Shown here: one piece after another, positions 39,500-53,839 of the stretch
How the letters are laid out: each line of letters begins with the position of its first letter
Numbering within the stretch: the first letter of the stretch is position 1
Source of the DNA: Glandiceps talaboti
Taxonomy: Eukaryota; Hemichordata; Enteropneusta; Spengelidae
NCBI RefSeq assembly: GCF_964340395.1
Contig: NC_135560.1
Coordinates: forward strand, 8,962,598-9,026,597
DNA length: 64,000 nt
Direction: 5' to 3'
Translations under genes and position numbers: made by a program
The notes under the pieces: generated by a model
The model's database searches: none
What the model saw: the letters and a program-made list of their open reading frames with translations, nothing else
What the model was told of the DNA's origin: nothing

Positions 39500-42400
39500 C
39501 CACATTTACAAGGTGGCTGTCTGTTACACCAATGGACATCAAAAGAAACTTGTAACTAAAACATTATACTTGGCAAAGTTTCACTACATAATTTATACCA
39601 AATGTACAAGTTAAATTCAAGCCCTCCCATGTTCACTCCGTTTTTAAAAAAATAACGGTGGCAAATAACTAAAATTTAGAAGAGTACCCCAGCTTTTTAG
39701 CTGGGCTCCCTTCCAAAATAATTACTTTTTTAGACTTAAAGGAAACTTTGTACATTTCCGTCCTTGTTACCAGGAGTTCTACACCTTGGCAAAAACAGTT
39801 ACAACATTAATCACTCACCCCTCAACCACCATCATCTTTGCAGGGTTCTCAACCAATAATAGCAAAAATAAGTCAGCATACGATTGTATTGAGGACAGAT
39901 TATAGTGTTATAATACAACATACATCACATATGTGTAAGTGGACTTTATAACTACCAGGACATGGAACGATCTAGACAATACCCATCAGGTTTCATATGT
40001 ATTGTTTGTAAAAAAAATAAACTTGTACTACTAGGTACAAAGTACAGTTGGCAAACTGCTAATAACCATATCAATGTCACTCCTTTCAATAAAGTTTATC
40101 ATGTACCTACTCATGTATATATGATAATGAATAGATTTTTTTTCTACAAAGAATAAAAACAGCTCAGAGTGCAAAAAAGACATGTACTAGCATTCTCTGG
40201 AAACAATAGCAATGAAACAGCTCTGGTTGAACATCTGCTGGTCCACTTGTGACTGAAACTTGAATTAGAGGAACATATGCTGAATTTCTACATTAGGGTG
40301 GGGTGGAGACAATTTTTGCAGCATTCTAAAAATGCATTTGTAACATTCTATTTTAAAACTAATTCAGAGACAAACTTAACCATCACTTTTAATAATTGGC
40401 AGTTTTCAAACCTGGTATTCAGACAACTTAGGGATGATCACACAATGTCACACACATGCTTAATAAACCAACTTCGTTTGTTTGGGAAAGGGAGAAGGAG
40501 TCTGGTGTCAATGTGATTGCTGAACTTCATTTTCACACTTCTAACCAAACTTTGAAAAACTTCCATGCTTTCAATGATAACAAGTTCTGTATTTACTACT
40601 GAGATATTGATATCAAAGTTGATTAAAATTTACTTCTAGTGTAATAAACAGTTCTCAGTTTCCGGAAGTATTTTAATATGTTTACCATCATGCTGTATAC
40701 ATTGTATATTGTATCAATCATAGTGGTGTGACTGCTACAATTTTCACCATGGTTTACATCATATATAAACGTGTCGATGTCGCACTTGTGAACGTTCATT
40801 TAGGAGGAAGAGAAGGTGGGTGGGTGGGTGGGTTGGTGGGGGGTGGGAGGGAGAGGGGGTTTGTCCTAAACAAATGAAGTCCACTTATTGTGCTTGTGCA
40901 ACATTGTGCAATCATCCCTTATACCCATCAATTTTAATTGGCCGTTCTCAAACCTGGTATGCATGTAAAATACATAAACGATTTTATAACATAATTGAAT
41001 CATATCATATCTGTATTAGCATGTCAAGAAACCATACTATGCTATCAACGTTACTGCAGACAACAATTGGCTGATTCAGCAATATATACAGACTGACTAA
41101 TTATTATGTATTAGGGTAAAACTCAATAATGATTTTAAGTAAATGAAATATCCATGATTTTCTACACATACAAATTATCAAAATGTTTTCATATGCTATC
41201 TTTAGGAAATACTTAAAAAATAAAATTTTTATAAATAACTTATAAAACAATTTTATAATCTCATGTGAAGACTCAGAGAAACAAACATAAATTTGTAAAA
41301 AATGGAATTTCTATTATTATGAAAAAAAAATTTGCTGAAAAATTCCCCATTTACCATTATGCCCTGAACAAGCAAGAAACCATCCGCCATGTTTGTTGGC
41401 TGCACACATGACAGCGCCATGACACTCGGCACATTAGCTGTATAAATATTTTGACTGAACTACCCAACATAAGCATGCAATGCCATAAATGTAATACAAT
41501 ATATATATATCTCAATACAACATTTACTTTGCTGCTTGCAAAAATGGATCTGCTTTTCTAATTCATACAAAGTTGACCACTTAATTTGTAGAAATATTTA
41601 TGCTGTAATTAAAACCAGGCACTAATACGAGTACACAGTGGGACGCTAGGCCTTTCTTGTGTCCCGAGTATTTTTAGAAAATGCAATTAGTCAGATACAA
41701 ATATGAAGTGCATGGGAGAATTTGTAGCAAATTAAGTTGATCCTTGTAGTCCATTAAGCTATTACACTTGTTAACACTGTCGCTATTAACATTCAAATTG
41801 TGTTTGTTATGGAATCCATCAAAGCTAGAGGCCTCTCACTCCCCATTCTCAAGGAACTGTAATGATATCCAACAATGCTTCACCAGTTATTCCACTAATG
41901 TTGCCAACGCTGTCAATACTTCTGTAAACATCGTTTTTGATTTCAGTCAAATTGAAATGGTATCTAAGCGTTCCCTATCCAGTATCTTGCACAACGATTC
42001 AAGTTGATTGAACTGTCTTCAATGGAGTATTTACTACTAGTACAACCCAGGAAATACAGAAATGGGGACCATATGGAGTCTGTATGTTTTGTTAGACTCA
42101 GCTCATTGTTGCATTTTTTGGTGGTTTTTCTTTTGCCTTGAACGCTTTCATTTTCTATCTGAAAATAGTTAATTAAGTATCTTCGCTGGTTGTCCTTTCA
42201 AAACCTGCTTACAAAAAACAAGCATCTGGCGAGAAAACGACTGCAAATTCTTACGGGTTTCGCTGTGAAAGACGATACAAGTGCCCCCACGGTAGCGGTA
42301 GATGGGATCAGCCAATCACTGAGGAAAACATTTTCTGATCAATGCAATCTTAATTATAACATGACCAAGATACTGCAGTGATATTTTAGTGGGCTGAGCC

Positions 42401-43100
42401 ATTTTACATAAAATTGTAATCTAATCTTAGGTTGTAATATACTGGACCATTGGCCAACATTCCTACCATTGTGTTGAGAGTACATAGTCAAGATCAACCT
42501 GTTAAGATCTGGAGGGAAACTAACCATGGTTAAACAAGGTTTGACTATGTATGGTCCAATCATGATCTTGACAATGCTTTCACCACAAATGTAAAATAAG
42601 TTGTTAAGTTAATTTTTATTTTTTTCATCAACTACATATCTTATATTTCTTCAAGTACACAAAAATTGGAAACCACAAACAAAGGCACAACATTCCATTA
42701 TATGAAAGTCTGTTTTCAAACATATACTGAATTATTACAACCAAGGAGCACAAGGTCAATACTGGTACATGGTACATGCCAATAAATATTTTCCCCTTAA
42801 ACCATCAGACTTTTTACATTCATTGCAAATTTTCCTATCTTTGAATACCATCAGTGATATAGTAGGCACCACTCCCACTTATGTTGATAAGTTACAGACA
42901 CATTTTAAGAAAGCAGGAAGTGGATGACAGCTACAAGTCACCTGTACTATATTTAATTTCATCATAGATCCTACATGAGGTGGAGTCTTGCAAGACTGGG
43001 TCAAGCTCTAAGCTTGAGATAGCATTCTTGTTAAAGGCAGTAAAGCAGATACAATTTATCCAATTTCTGCAGTCATTTAGGATTTCCTACTAGTGACATT
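39500..43100. other. No gene recognised
   Basis: AT-rich sequence with a GGTG-rich tract at 40815-40860. The 79- and 84-codon frames at 40277, 40820 and 41768 have no recognisable family, no domain and no flanking splice logic, so I do not call them. Confidence 0.55.
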
Positions 43101-43109
43101 GTAGTAGGG

Positions 43110-43395
43110 TGGTAAAACATGTAAAATCTATGCGAGTTCCCTTGTCATTTTACCAGAGTGTATTACCAGCGTTTTGTACAGGTTGGTATGTAAAATCTAC
43201 CTGAGTTCCCTTGTCATTTTACCAGGGTGTAATAGTAGCAATACCAGCGTTTTGTAAAGGTTGGTATGTAAAATCTACCTGCGATCCCAGGTCATTTTAC
43301 CAGCAGGATTATTACCAGTACCAAAGCAGGTACATTGGTAAAATCTACCTGAGTTCCAATCATTTTTCCACCAGGGTTCCCTACCAAAATTACGC
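43110..43395. repeat. ~75-bp tandem repeat, four copies
   Basis: GGTATGTAAAATCTACCTG, AGTTCCCTTGTCATTTTACC and AGCGTTTTGTA recur four times with increasing divergence. Related fragments occur at about 21137-21240, 39700-39800, 46520-46690 and 53035-53080. Confidence 0.88.
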
Positions 43396-43761
43396 TACAA
43401 GGCATGGAATCTATTTGAGACTTGTCTTGGTGTTACTATCTCAAGGAGTTCTTGGTGTGGTGAGCTTCTTGAAACAGTAACACTTTCACAAGTCTCTGGG
43501 CTAAGAATCCATACAAGTTTAACCAGATTCCTCCCATCTATTATTATATATGTACCAGAGATTACTTGAACCGCTGTGCATGCATACTGCTCGTGTTATT
43601 TTCACTGCAGTGCAATACCGAAAACATTATTGCACACCTGCATATAAATGATATGCAACTTAGGACACAATTGTTCACTATACACAAAATCACATGATAT
43701 GTATGATTTTTATGGAATTTGCCGTTTCAGATAAACGTATATAATAATAACAGAACCCAGT

Positions 43762-43924
43762 GCCATGCAAGTGCAAGTGTGGTGTACTCGGAGTATTTGC
43801 ACTTGTGCTTGCGGTGCTTTCTGCTGTATTTTCACTTGCTATGCTTGTGAAAGTACAGTGGCAGAGAACACTGCAAGCACTTATGCAAATACCCCAAGTA
43901 CGCCACACTTGCACTCATGTGCCG
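43762..43924. mobile_element. Short foldback element (163-bp hairpin)
   Basis: Arms 43762-43840 and 43847-43924 are reverse complements over about 78 bp with roughly a dozen differences; GTGCAAGTGTGG and GTATTTGCA are exact in both. The loop is about 6 nt. It is locally GC-richer than its surroundings. It could be a foldback MITE or the source of a hairpin RNA. Confidence 0.78.
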
Positions 43925-44206
43925 TGAGTGTTCTGTCATATTAGGGCTGCATGGACACATCCAATCTAATCCCAGACTGCCATCTGTGCTAAACCAACAC
44001 TCAGTCCTATACAGATAATAGTTTGTCATGAAACAAAATACACAAAAGTTATTGATCACATCTACAAATTTACAATAATATTTGCATATGCGTTTTGACA
44101 TTCATATCTAAATAAAACAAAACCACCCTAGTATCAACTGCCTTCCTGCAATAAAATATGATCATAAAATTCTAGTTTTCTGTACTGCCTTCCCACAAAG
44201 GATTAA

Positions 44207-44636
44207 AAGGTGAAAGTCACTCCTGGAAATACAGATATTTTCATAAACTTTAGGTTCTGAAGAATCATTTCAGGATTTCACATCACATTAATTTTTGCAT
44301 AATTACTAAAAAACACCAAATTGGAACACTGTTTCACCTCTATTGATCTCATACATGTCATGGGACTTGGCCAACATGCATATGTATTAGATGGACATTG
44401 AATATTCATGACTATCTGATGGTAACAAGTACTTGGGGTCATGAATATTCAGTTTCCATCTAATACATATGTCTGCCAAGACCCATGAGGCAACAGTGGA
44501 CCACTATGAGAACAACAGAGGTGAAATAATGTTTCTCAGTAGTCGTGCAAAATCTATGCTATGTGAAATCATCAAGTGACTCTCCAGAACCCAAAATTTA
44601 TGAAAATATCTGTATTTCCTAAAGTGGTATTCCCTT
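44207..44636. mobile_element. Foldback MITE with ~200-bp arms and TTAA ends
   Basis: The whole element is one imperfect palindrome centred near 44420. GAAATACAGATATTTTCATAAA (44229-44250) pairs with its complement near 44590-44615, and GTATTAGATGGA.A.TGAATATTCATGAC pairs across the centre. Both ends abut TTAA (44203-44206 and 44637-44640). No coding capacity. Confidence 0.82.
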
Positions 44637-45210
44637 TTAATGTAGATCACTTTATCAATGTAACAATTTTCAATTCCAGAGTGATCATATATGCAAAACT
44701 TTTCTACAAAATTGAATCTTTGGATTTTTCGCAAGATTACCTGTGATCCTGATGGGTGAGAAATGTAGGGAGAATTCAATCCAAAAGTCACAGCATTTGT
44801 AACTCGCTATTACCCAATGAATGCCAATTCCCCAATGATACAACAACTGGACAGGTACTCAGATCAATATGTCACACACAAAAAATGCTTTCAACAGTAC
44901 TCTGTGATATTTTGGTAATTTGGAGGGGAAAAATCCTAAAATTTATGAAAATGGAAATTTACAAGGACATGACCTTAAGCTTGCATCTTTTTAAAAATAT
45001 TATATTATAAATATATTATTTTTTTGAGTTGTGGTAAAAATTGACTTAACAACTTGATATTAATTTCATGTGTTTCTCATCATTTGATCTGTTCTGAACT
45101 ATTACATAATCTGCAACTGTTTTACTTAAAAATATGATCATGATAAAATATCAGAATACTATGACATGACTTAATCAATAACAATATCAATGTATTTTAT
45201 GATTTAACAG

Positions 45211-45498
45211 TTACATAGACAAAATTCCCAGGTCGTCAAATATCGTATGATTAGTATTACCATAACATGTAAACACATCCATCACAGCATCGGTGACAAA
45301 ACGAAAAGGTATTTGAACTCCTAAACCATATGTTGCAAGAGCATCAACGTGTATCATAATGGCTGTGAATACAGCTACCATCTCTCTACAGATGACACCA
45401 TTCACAGCAACAAATACCGCCATGCTTTTATAGAAATGCCACATACTTGTTATCAACACATTACCCACCACCACACAAAAGGTACTAGACACTCCCAT
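45211..45498 (-). other. Unassigned 95-codon open frame
   Basis: Starts ATG GGA GTG, hydrophobic and Val/Met-rich in the first half, with no recognised domain. No repeat explains it, and a CTTAC (donor-like on the minus strand) lies just upstream rather than downstream. Probably chance, but it is one of the longest non-repeat frames outside ASH1L. Confidence 0.15.
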
Positions 45499-46519
45499 GT
45501 ATGTTCTAGCCTACCTGGTACTTACATGAAGTGAAAAAGAAGGTCAGCTTTACCGTTCAAAAGAAGGTCACAACCTTTAACATTCCACGGCTTGCACCAC
45601 ATCACAGTGATTTATAGAGTTCTGCTATCATGACAGACAGGGACCTATACATACTGCTGGTCACTATATGGTGATTATAATGTATAATGTGTCCGCATGT
45701 ACATACTGAAGGGCAGCTCTTATAAATACTAACATAAACAAGGCACTTTCTGTTGTTCAGTTTATACTAGCGGCACAGTAATTCACAGGAAATGGTGTCA
45801 TGTTATACTCATGTCCTTGCATTTGTTATCAATACATTACCAGACTACTACAGTATTTACCATAGTACAATATGAGCAGGTTGCCCACGGTCTGTTTCAG
45901 CCAGTAAAACTGTGATCACTAATATCGCAAATCTCAGAGAGTCCATCAAGTGTGTTCTGAAAGTAAACCTTGAAAGTAATGACTAGCATGTCTACAATTG
46001 CAGATCTGTGATTTCACTTCGCTCTTCACTATCCACATATATCGTCATAATATTTACATGAACCCATGATTGTAATTTGAAAATATGCCTTGAAAGTGAT
46101 TGGTCGCAATGGGAGCTACGTCACACTATTTGATTATTCAAATGAAGTTATCTGTATGTAGATATACAGATGGACACTAGAATTAACATAAACATAATTC
46201 ACATATACATGTAGCCTAATATTATCTAAATTTCTACAAGCAGGCATTCTGTGGACAGCCACTGGGGCAGTGGCTAAATTCATGAGTTGATGCTGGTAGT
46301 ATTACAAGTTGGTTGTGAAGAACACAGTGGAATTACATATCTGTGATGCAGACAGACCACATATATACTATAGTATTGAAAGTTTCAGACAGCCAATAAA
46401 GTGTTTTAATAACTAAACTCAATATTACTACAGTAGCAAATGTTTTCTGCAAGTAAATCCCATATTAATACAGTATTGAATGTTTCAAATTGCCTGTCAA
46501 GTGTTTTCTGCTAGTTTTT

Positions 46520-46690
46520 CTTAAGGCGGTAAACAGGTAAAATCTACTTGGGTTCCAACCAAAACTTATGGTAGATTGTCTAAGCTGAGCTACCAAAACT
46601 TATGGTAGATTGTCTAAGCTGAGAAACTATACGCAACCTTTATCCCTTTCCCAATTTCTGTTACTGGGGATCCCCAACTTTAGCAAAAAC
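46520..46690. repeat. 35-bp duplication within a dispersed repeat fragment
   Basis: CCAAAACTTATGGTAGATTG plus TCTAAGCTGAG is present twice. The flanks (GGTAAAATCTACTTGGGTTCC, TTACTGGGGATCCCCAA) match the family at 43110 and 21137. Confidence 0.85.
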
Positions 46691-46899
46691 ACTCTGCAAA
46701 TAAACCCCATATAATATACTATGTACAACATGAAGTGTTTTGGATTGAAAATCAAGTGTTTTCTGCAAGTAAATCCCATATGAATACTGTATTGAAGGTT
46801 TCAGTTTGCTTATCAAGTATTTCCCACAGAAATAGACCTCCTAAAAAACCTGCTCCTAACATTACACAGCAGGCATACAAAAAAAAAATTCACTTTGAT

Positions 46900-49800
46900 A
46901 TCAAATGACAACACATTATTTTTAGCCGAGGATATCATTTTAGTTCTGCTGAAAACACCCTGACATTTTAGTATCACATGCATGTAAGTTGTGCAATCAA
47001 TAACATTTCACTCAAAATCCTGACCTCTCTGTCAGCTGTCTAAAACAGTCACTGTATATGCTCATTATAAATACAGACGAGTACATATCTTCACGTATCT
47101 TTCCGTGAGCTTTAACCTATCGTTAACAGACACTGTTTGCAGTATTAAGCCTGTAATATCAGCCTACAACAATGGATGTTGATTCTTGTGATTAGGACCC
47201 AAATTAACAGACATTAATTCTGTAGAACTTTGTAACAGTAATCATGGCTTCCATCAAGACAATGTTGTTGAAATTACTGAACACATTCAAGCTATTAGTA
47301 GTATTACACTATCATTATCAGACAACTGTGATACTACATGCATGCTAAAGGAAACCCACTCTAATTAACCAAAATTTAAAAGTAGCTTCTCCAAACAATA
47401 GCTAGCCTAAAACTAAGGTCACATTACCTAATACCACTGTAGTTTCAATTCAGAGAGATACAGTGCTGTTATGAGTGAAGTGTTTATGACAAAAAAATAT
47501 TAGAAGACTTAGATTTGAAAGTAATATTTTAGATTGCCAACTGCTTAATAATTTTTATATATTTACTCAGGGAAAATTTGAGAGCTACTACTCAATTTTC
47601 GGACTAATTTGTCATATTATTAATTTTCTGTTGTCTAGGAATGATACAATATACATGACATGATTGTATGGGAAATAGATTGGATCAATGTATACATTTA
47701 TCTTGTAAGGTAAGTAAAGTGACTTCCAACAATTCACTCAATCTGTTTCCATATTTGTACTTCATACTAATCTGTGGAAATTTATTGAACTAACAAAACG
47801 AGTAGAAATTACGACACAATTTAATTTTCGGGATTACTTGTCGTATATCAATAATTTTTGCTATGATTAAGTGTATAGGTTTATTCCGATATCAAGTTTT
47901 ATTCCCCTTTTCTTTTTTTCCAGATCAAATACAATTTACAGCGCAGTTTCGATTTGCCAATCAACACAATGCGTAGGCAGATGAAAAGCGACATAGTGGA
48001 AATAGCAATGTCACGTGATGACGCTATCGCAGCTGACATATTACATGTCATGTACATCTACTTACCGTAACCGCAATATGCCAGGCAAGCCGTACCAACA
48101 AAATGTCACTGGCTCAGTTGCTGCCAGGATGACTAATAGGCAAAGGTCAAAGGTTACGGCAATGACTAACAAACAAATTAACGTTACTGACTGAGATGAG
48201 AGATAGTATCTTCTGACAGACACACTACCCCTGTTGTCTATTGGTTCCTTGATTTGTGCATAGACAGACATCTATTTTTATATTTTCTGAAGCGTATTAT
48301 CTGAAAATATTACTTGACAAGTCAAATTGTCCAGACTTCTTTTTTGATGCAAAATATTCAAAAATTTGATCAATTAATACCAAATTTTGACACAATTTAT
48401 ATACATAATTAAATATTATTTATATGATTATGACCTAAATAAACAAGAATCTTGCCAACAAATTACCAAAAAAATAAAAATTGTTTCAATAATTTTTGGC
48501 GGGAAAAGGCTAAATTCTGAAGAAGTGAACAACAATGTATGAAATAGAAATATGTAATATTTACGTAGTGAATTCATCAAAGTTCTTGGAGGTATTTATA
48601 TCAAAATGTACTAAAAGAGGAAAACAATATCATTTTCTTAAATATGAATAATTTTTTTTAGCAAATTAAGAGTACTTGAATGTATGTGCTCACTCACTGG
48701 AAAAACTAACATGGGCAGCTGAAACAACATGTTTGATATCATGTATTTGCCTATTTTGGTGAGTTAATTGGATTGGGGATCTGTATCAAAATGTCATTTA
48801 GTGTAAGTGGTTATCACTAGATACTTTGAAAAAACATTTCTAAGTTGAATTTGAAGGTTACCATTCATATGTATAGATCCAGTCAGTGTGGAAGTTTATA
48901 CGTGATTCATGTCCAAGAATTATAGTGTAATCTTACGTTTTCAGCAATTTTCATTTTCAGAAAAAAAATTTTGATGAATTCTTTGAAAAGTGTTTCAAAA
49001 TATGTCTACACTAATCTTAAACAACAGCATGCATTTCTCTCTATTTTTCCCCTGCAGAAAAGTAATTAGATGTGAAACCAAAGTTGGCCCAAAACAGTAA
49101 TTTTTAGTTCTCAGTTTGTAGCAGCAGAGATACATAATTTATGAAACTACTGGCAATCTCCTCCTAAAAATATTATTATCATCACTTTATCATTTCTAGG
49201 GACTGTATTACAGTGCTGTAGTTTATTTTTATGATTGAACATCATCGTGAAATAAAACGAGATAACTGATATTCATTATTTGCTTGTGATTGTAGATATA
49301 CTGTACTTACAGAGGTCATCAACATCTGACCCTATACATCCTATACAAACATGCTGGTGGGAATAACTCGTTCAGCCTATAAAACCCTAGCTGTAACTGA
49401 TATACACCATTACAAAGCCCCTATTATTTTAGAAACAGACTTACATATTTGATGAGGTGGCATACATACAAGCTATTTCTGACATGCTTTAGGGTCAAAT
49501 ACCATGTGATACAACAGTTACACCCATATAGTCTAACTTGAAACACCAGTTATTTTACCTAAATATTTACTTACATAAATCTCCTTGTATTTATTAGTAA
49601 GTTTAGTGTTATTGAGTTAGTGTTAGTTTTAATATATATGCATGTGTGATTTCTCTATGACCCTTATGTCACACACAATTTCTGAGTACCCCAAAATTAT
49701 GATAGTGAAATGTTAATTTTTTTTATTGCAATATAATGCTGCCGGTTTCATGGCCCTAGTGATGTAAATTATATTTAGAATGACATAAAGTAACTCTGAT

Positions 49801-52800
49801 TATGAAATAAAATTAACGTAGAGAAAAGTTCTGATTTGGACTGTGTGTCTTTAATACAATCCTTTTCTTTAGGAATATCCACTGATATCACTATCAAAAA
49901 CAAATGACACAATGAACTTCGTACCAACAATAAAAGAGATTGCTATTATAATATACAATGCATGGCTAACCTGGTACAAAGAATGTGATAAGGACTTCTC
50001 CCCATGGTATTACACTGTCACTGTGAAGCCCCATCATCTACTTTGTATTGTTGTTTAGTATTACTATACCTTCACTACTCTCTTTTCCCTGGGCAGTGCT
50101 TGTGCATGGGTCACTGGTGTTCAGCCTAACTGATTAGTTCAGCTCTACCTTGTTAGTCATAAAGGCGATTAAAACAAACAAATGGTGTACTGACTATTTT
50201 CATTCACTTTTCACACCCTGACTTGACTAGTGATCATTCATGGGTTAATTTGCCAGTAACAAGCACGGCTGAAATCTCAAGGGAGGAGGACACAGATGTA
50301 TGGTTCAGATTAGTTGTGAGGTATGATATACAACCATGTCATGATGGCCCTTCAATCATTGGCCATCCATTTTTCACACTTTCATGGACACTAGTTCCAT
50401 CTGCAAACATAAGGGGTCAGTCGTAACTCAACACAACAACATAGTTGAAGACACTCTAGGCAATTAAACTTCCCTGACAGTGATGTATTGTTCTAACACA
50501 ACACCCAAAGCAATTTTTAAACTGTCAATCTGAAACCCATTTCGTTTTGTTTTTCTCGGTCACAACGCGTTCATCATCTTAAGTAGCCAATCAGCAGTCA
50601 TGTCATCAAATAATGCGATATCTGTGCCCTAAATATAGTCATTTTGTTAAACCGACCTTTCACCTTGCATTTCAGTTTGCAAACCTTCAGACTACAATGT
50701 TCAAGGTGGGAGGTAATCCTACGCATTACTTGGCTTAAAATTGCCCCGAATTACAAGCTGCTGCTACCTTCTCTCCAAACATCATGGGAAATACAGAAAC
50801 CTTACCTCACAGCAATACTCTAATCTCTCTGAGGACCTTCAGGCTTAGGTGCTACTTTTAATGTTACTGTTCTAAAATTGCCTCTGACATAGAATAACAA
50901 ACCAGTACAAAGCAATCCGCATCCCTGGTGGAATATACATGTAGTTCTAAATGTGTCAATTTTCAAAACAGCCAGCCATCTTTTCGTCCGCCTGTCTCGT
51001 TTTCATTCTAAGGCCTGTTTATGTAAGTCAATGTTTTGTGACAGCTAAGGATGTCGATGAAATCATGTTTGTCTGGCTGTCTTTCTCTGCGTGTCTAATC
51101 ACTGTCTGAGAAACATTTCCCTGTCTGGAATAGCTAAACAAATTGGTAAACAAACTGATATAACAAATCAATCTACAAATTACTCAAGGTATTACAAATT
51201 GTAAATATACATGCAGTGATATTAAACAATTTTTTTTTCTTTTCTGCTTTTCTTTCAAAATTTCTAAATGTTGGATTAATTTGTCCTCGGGTTAATTCCT
51301 GTAAGACCTCTTTTATGACATCAACATTTTCAGTTCAATGGCTTGCAGTGTCTGTGAACCAACTAACAATTATGGCATTTCACAATGACAGAATGTAAGT
51401 TTTGTCTTTTACCTGTACAATACACTCCCTAACATTAACAAGGTATTATAAGAGTTATATTTGTAAAATTTTCTGTCATAATTTTACATAATAAATACAA
51501 CAGAAATATAGCGCTAATTTTGGATTAAAGTTACTAATGACAGTAAATATGGCATTTGAACATTTTATAAACCTGGTGCCTTCTGAACTCCAGAGGGCAC
51601 TATACATTATACTTTCAGTGGCCATTTTGTCAACTCTTATGTAACAAAGATGAAGTCAGCCATTGCTCAGCCTGAGATAACTTTATTTTTTACAAGTAAT
51701 TATCGCAGTGTTCAGAATCAAAGGTGCACAATATAATCAAAAGTGTGGTTTTAGTATTTCAATACAGATTTTGTATGATATTGTTTGTGCTCAGTGATAT
51801 TTTAGTCATAAAGATAATTAACCACAAGTCTGAAACATCCAAAGTTGTGTAGGTAGTGTAATTTCTTTAAGAAATACTGACAAACACCTACATTAGTAAG
51901 TTAAAAGCTAAGATTCTTTCAACTGGAGTTTCTTACTAAATACTTTAACAAAGCTATATAAGATCTCTTTCTCTAATAAAAGGGGTTGGAAACCAAACAA
52001 AAAAACGATGCGTTCTTTGGAAATGCATACCAACAAGATGTTTTCATTTATAACACTGAAAACATTGTGGGGCTCGATGTACAGTACCCATCATGTATAC
52101 ATTAGAATTGATACTGACAAAGAATAGTTATAAAAAAAATGCAGGAATGGTGGTGAACACAGCAAACACAGTAAATACAAGCACAGGTTGACAGCCAACA
52201 ATGGGAAACCCAGCATACATATACCGGTACATTGCTACCTGTATAGTGTACTGAGACAAGCCATTATGTGTTCATCTTGCCTGGGGCTACCTTCTTTATG
52301 AATCTACTCACAAAGGGCACGCTGGACTTATTTACAGAAAACAAGGCCCTTTTCCTTCCCCACAAAAACAATCACAGGTTAACATGATATACTTTACAAC
52401 CCTTATCGGGAAGCACTACAACATAATAACCATTTTGATTCGCATGTTGTAACAGAGTCACCGCTACATATAAACCAAGTAAAAAAAGAGATCTTTTTGA
52501 ACCATGTAACTTACCGCTCCTTCATTACAGCTAACCGCATGAGATGATCTCTTGCATTGATGGCTATATGCCGGCAGCTTGTGTGACCTCAATTGAAAAC
52601 ATTACTCCAACTAGAATGACACAATCTTTGAAAGGCTAGGCATCCATTATAGCTATTCAGACATACACAAAGTGGTGACACTCCCCATTCAAGCCACCAT
52701 AACAAACCACCTTGTCTGCACCTATCTAATTTTCTCCACTGCCTTTGCATTGTAACCAAACAATGACACCTCTTCTAGTTTTGTGATGTTGCCAGATTTC

Positions 52801-52820
52801 TTGTATGATGCTGAACCTAA
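46900..52820. other. No gene recognised
   Basis: Unique AT-rich sequence. Minus-strand donor-like sites (ACG|GTAAGTAG at about 48065, GAG|GTAAGG at about 50805, GCG|GTAAGT at about 52513) could end 5' exons of ASH1L, but no coding evidence supports them. Confidence 0.5.
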
Positions 52821-52905
52821 GGGCTGACTTCTCATATTGTTGTACAAGTTTTCACAAACACAGGACAGTCATTATTTGAACTCATCAAGAGTCATGACTT
52901 TTTTG

Positions 52906-52944
52906 TTACGAGATGATGATGATGATAATGATGATGATGATGAT
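52906..52944. repeat. (GAT)n microsatellite
   Basis: GATGATGATGATAATGATG run. Confidence 0.95.
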
Positions 52945-53410
52945 ACACAGCTTCCAAAGTCACTTACAAACCCCAAAGATTACGATTCCACTCAGACAGT
53001 CTTACAAATAATCTTTTATTTATTTTTTTAACTTGAAGGCATGTAAAATCTATAAGACTTCCTCTGGCATTTTACCAACTTTCCAATTAAAACCACAATT
53101 ACATTTCCTCTCTGTTTCCAGGCTCTGAAAACTGCATGTAGGGAAAACATTCCCTGAATAAAATGATAACTTGTATTGTGAGAATCTCATACAACAAGAT
53201 GACTATCTGGAAGGCAACATTTGATAACTAACGTTGTTGATTATCATAAACACTGGATAAACAACATGTCCTATATCATAAAATATTTTGGATATCTACT
53301 CATGATAAATCCAACACTGTTTTGACCATGTTGAAAATGTAACCATATAAAGATAAGCTGAGAGTGTAAAGAAACAAGTTGGTTTGAAAACAAGTACCAA
53401 CAACTACATG

Positions 53411-53511
53411 TAGTGTAGTAGTGTAGTAGTGTAGTAGTGTAGTAGTGTAGTAGTGTAGTAGTGTTGTTGTTGTGGTGGTGGTGGTGGTGGTGGTGGTGGT
53501 GGTGGTGGTGG

Positions 53512-53596
<85 letters not shown>

Positions 53597-53605
53597 AATG
53601 ATGAA

Positions 53606-53641
<36 letters not shown>

Positions 53642-53682
53642 GATGGTGGTGGTGGTGGTAGTGGTGATGATAAAAATGATGG

Positions 53683-53761
<79 letters not shown>

Positions 53762-53795
53762 GAAGATGGTGATGGTGGTGGTGGTGGTGATAAAA

Positions 53796-53828
<33 letters not shown>

Positions 53829-53830
53829 TT
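53411..53830. repeat. Long trinucleotide tract: (GTAGTGTA)n, (GGT)n, (GAT)n
   Basis: An 8-bp unit GTGTAGTA repeats about seven times, then about 16 GGT units, then over 300 bp of GAT with short GGT and AAGAT interruptions. All six frames stay open for long stretches (poly-Met, poly-Ile/Asn, poly-Val, poly-Ser/Pro), which is a property of the repeat, not of a gene. Confidence 0.98.
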
Positions 53831-53839
53831 AATAATAAT

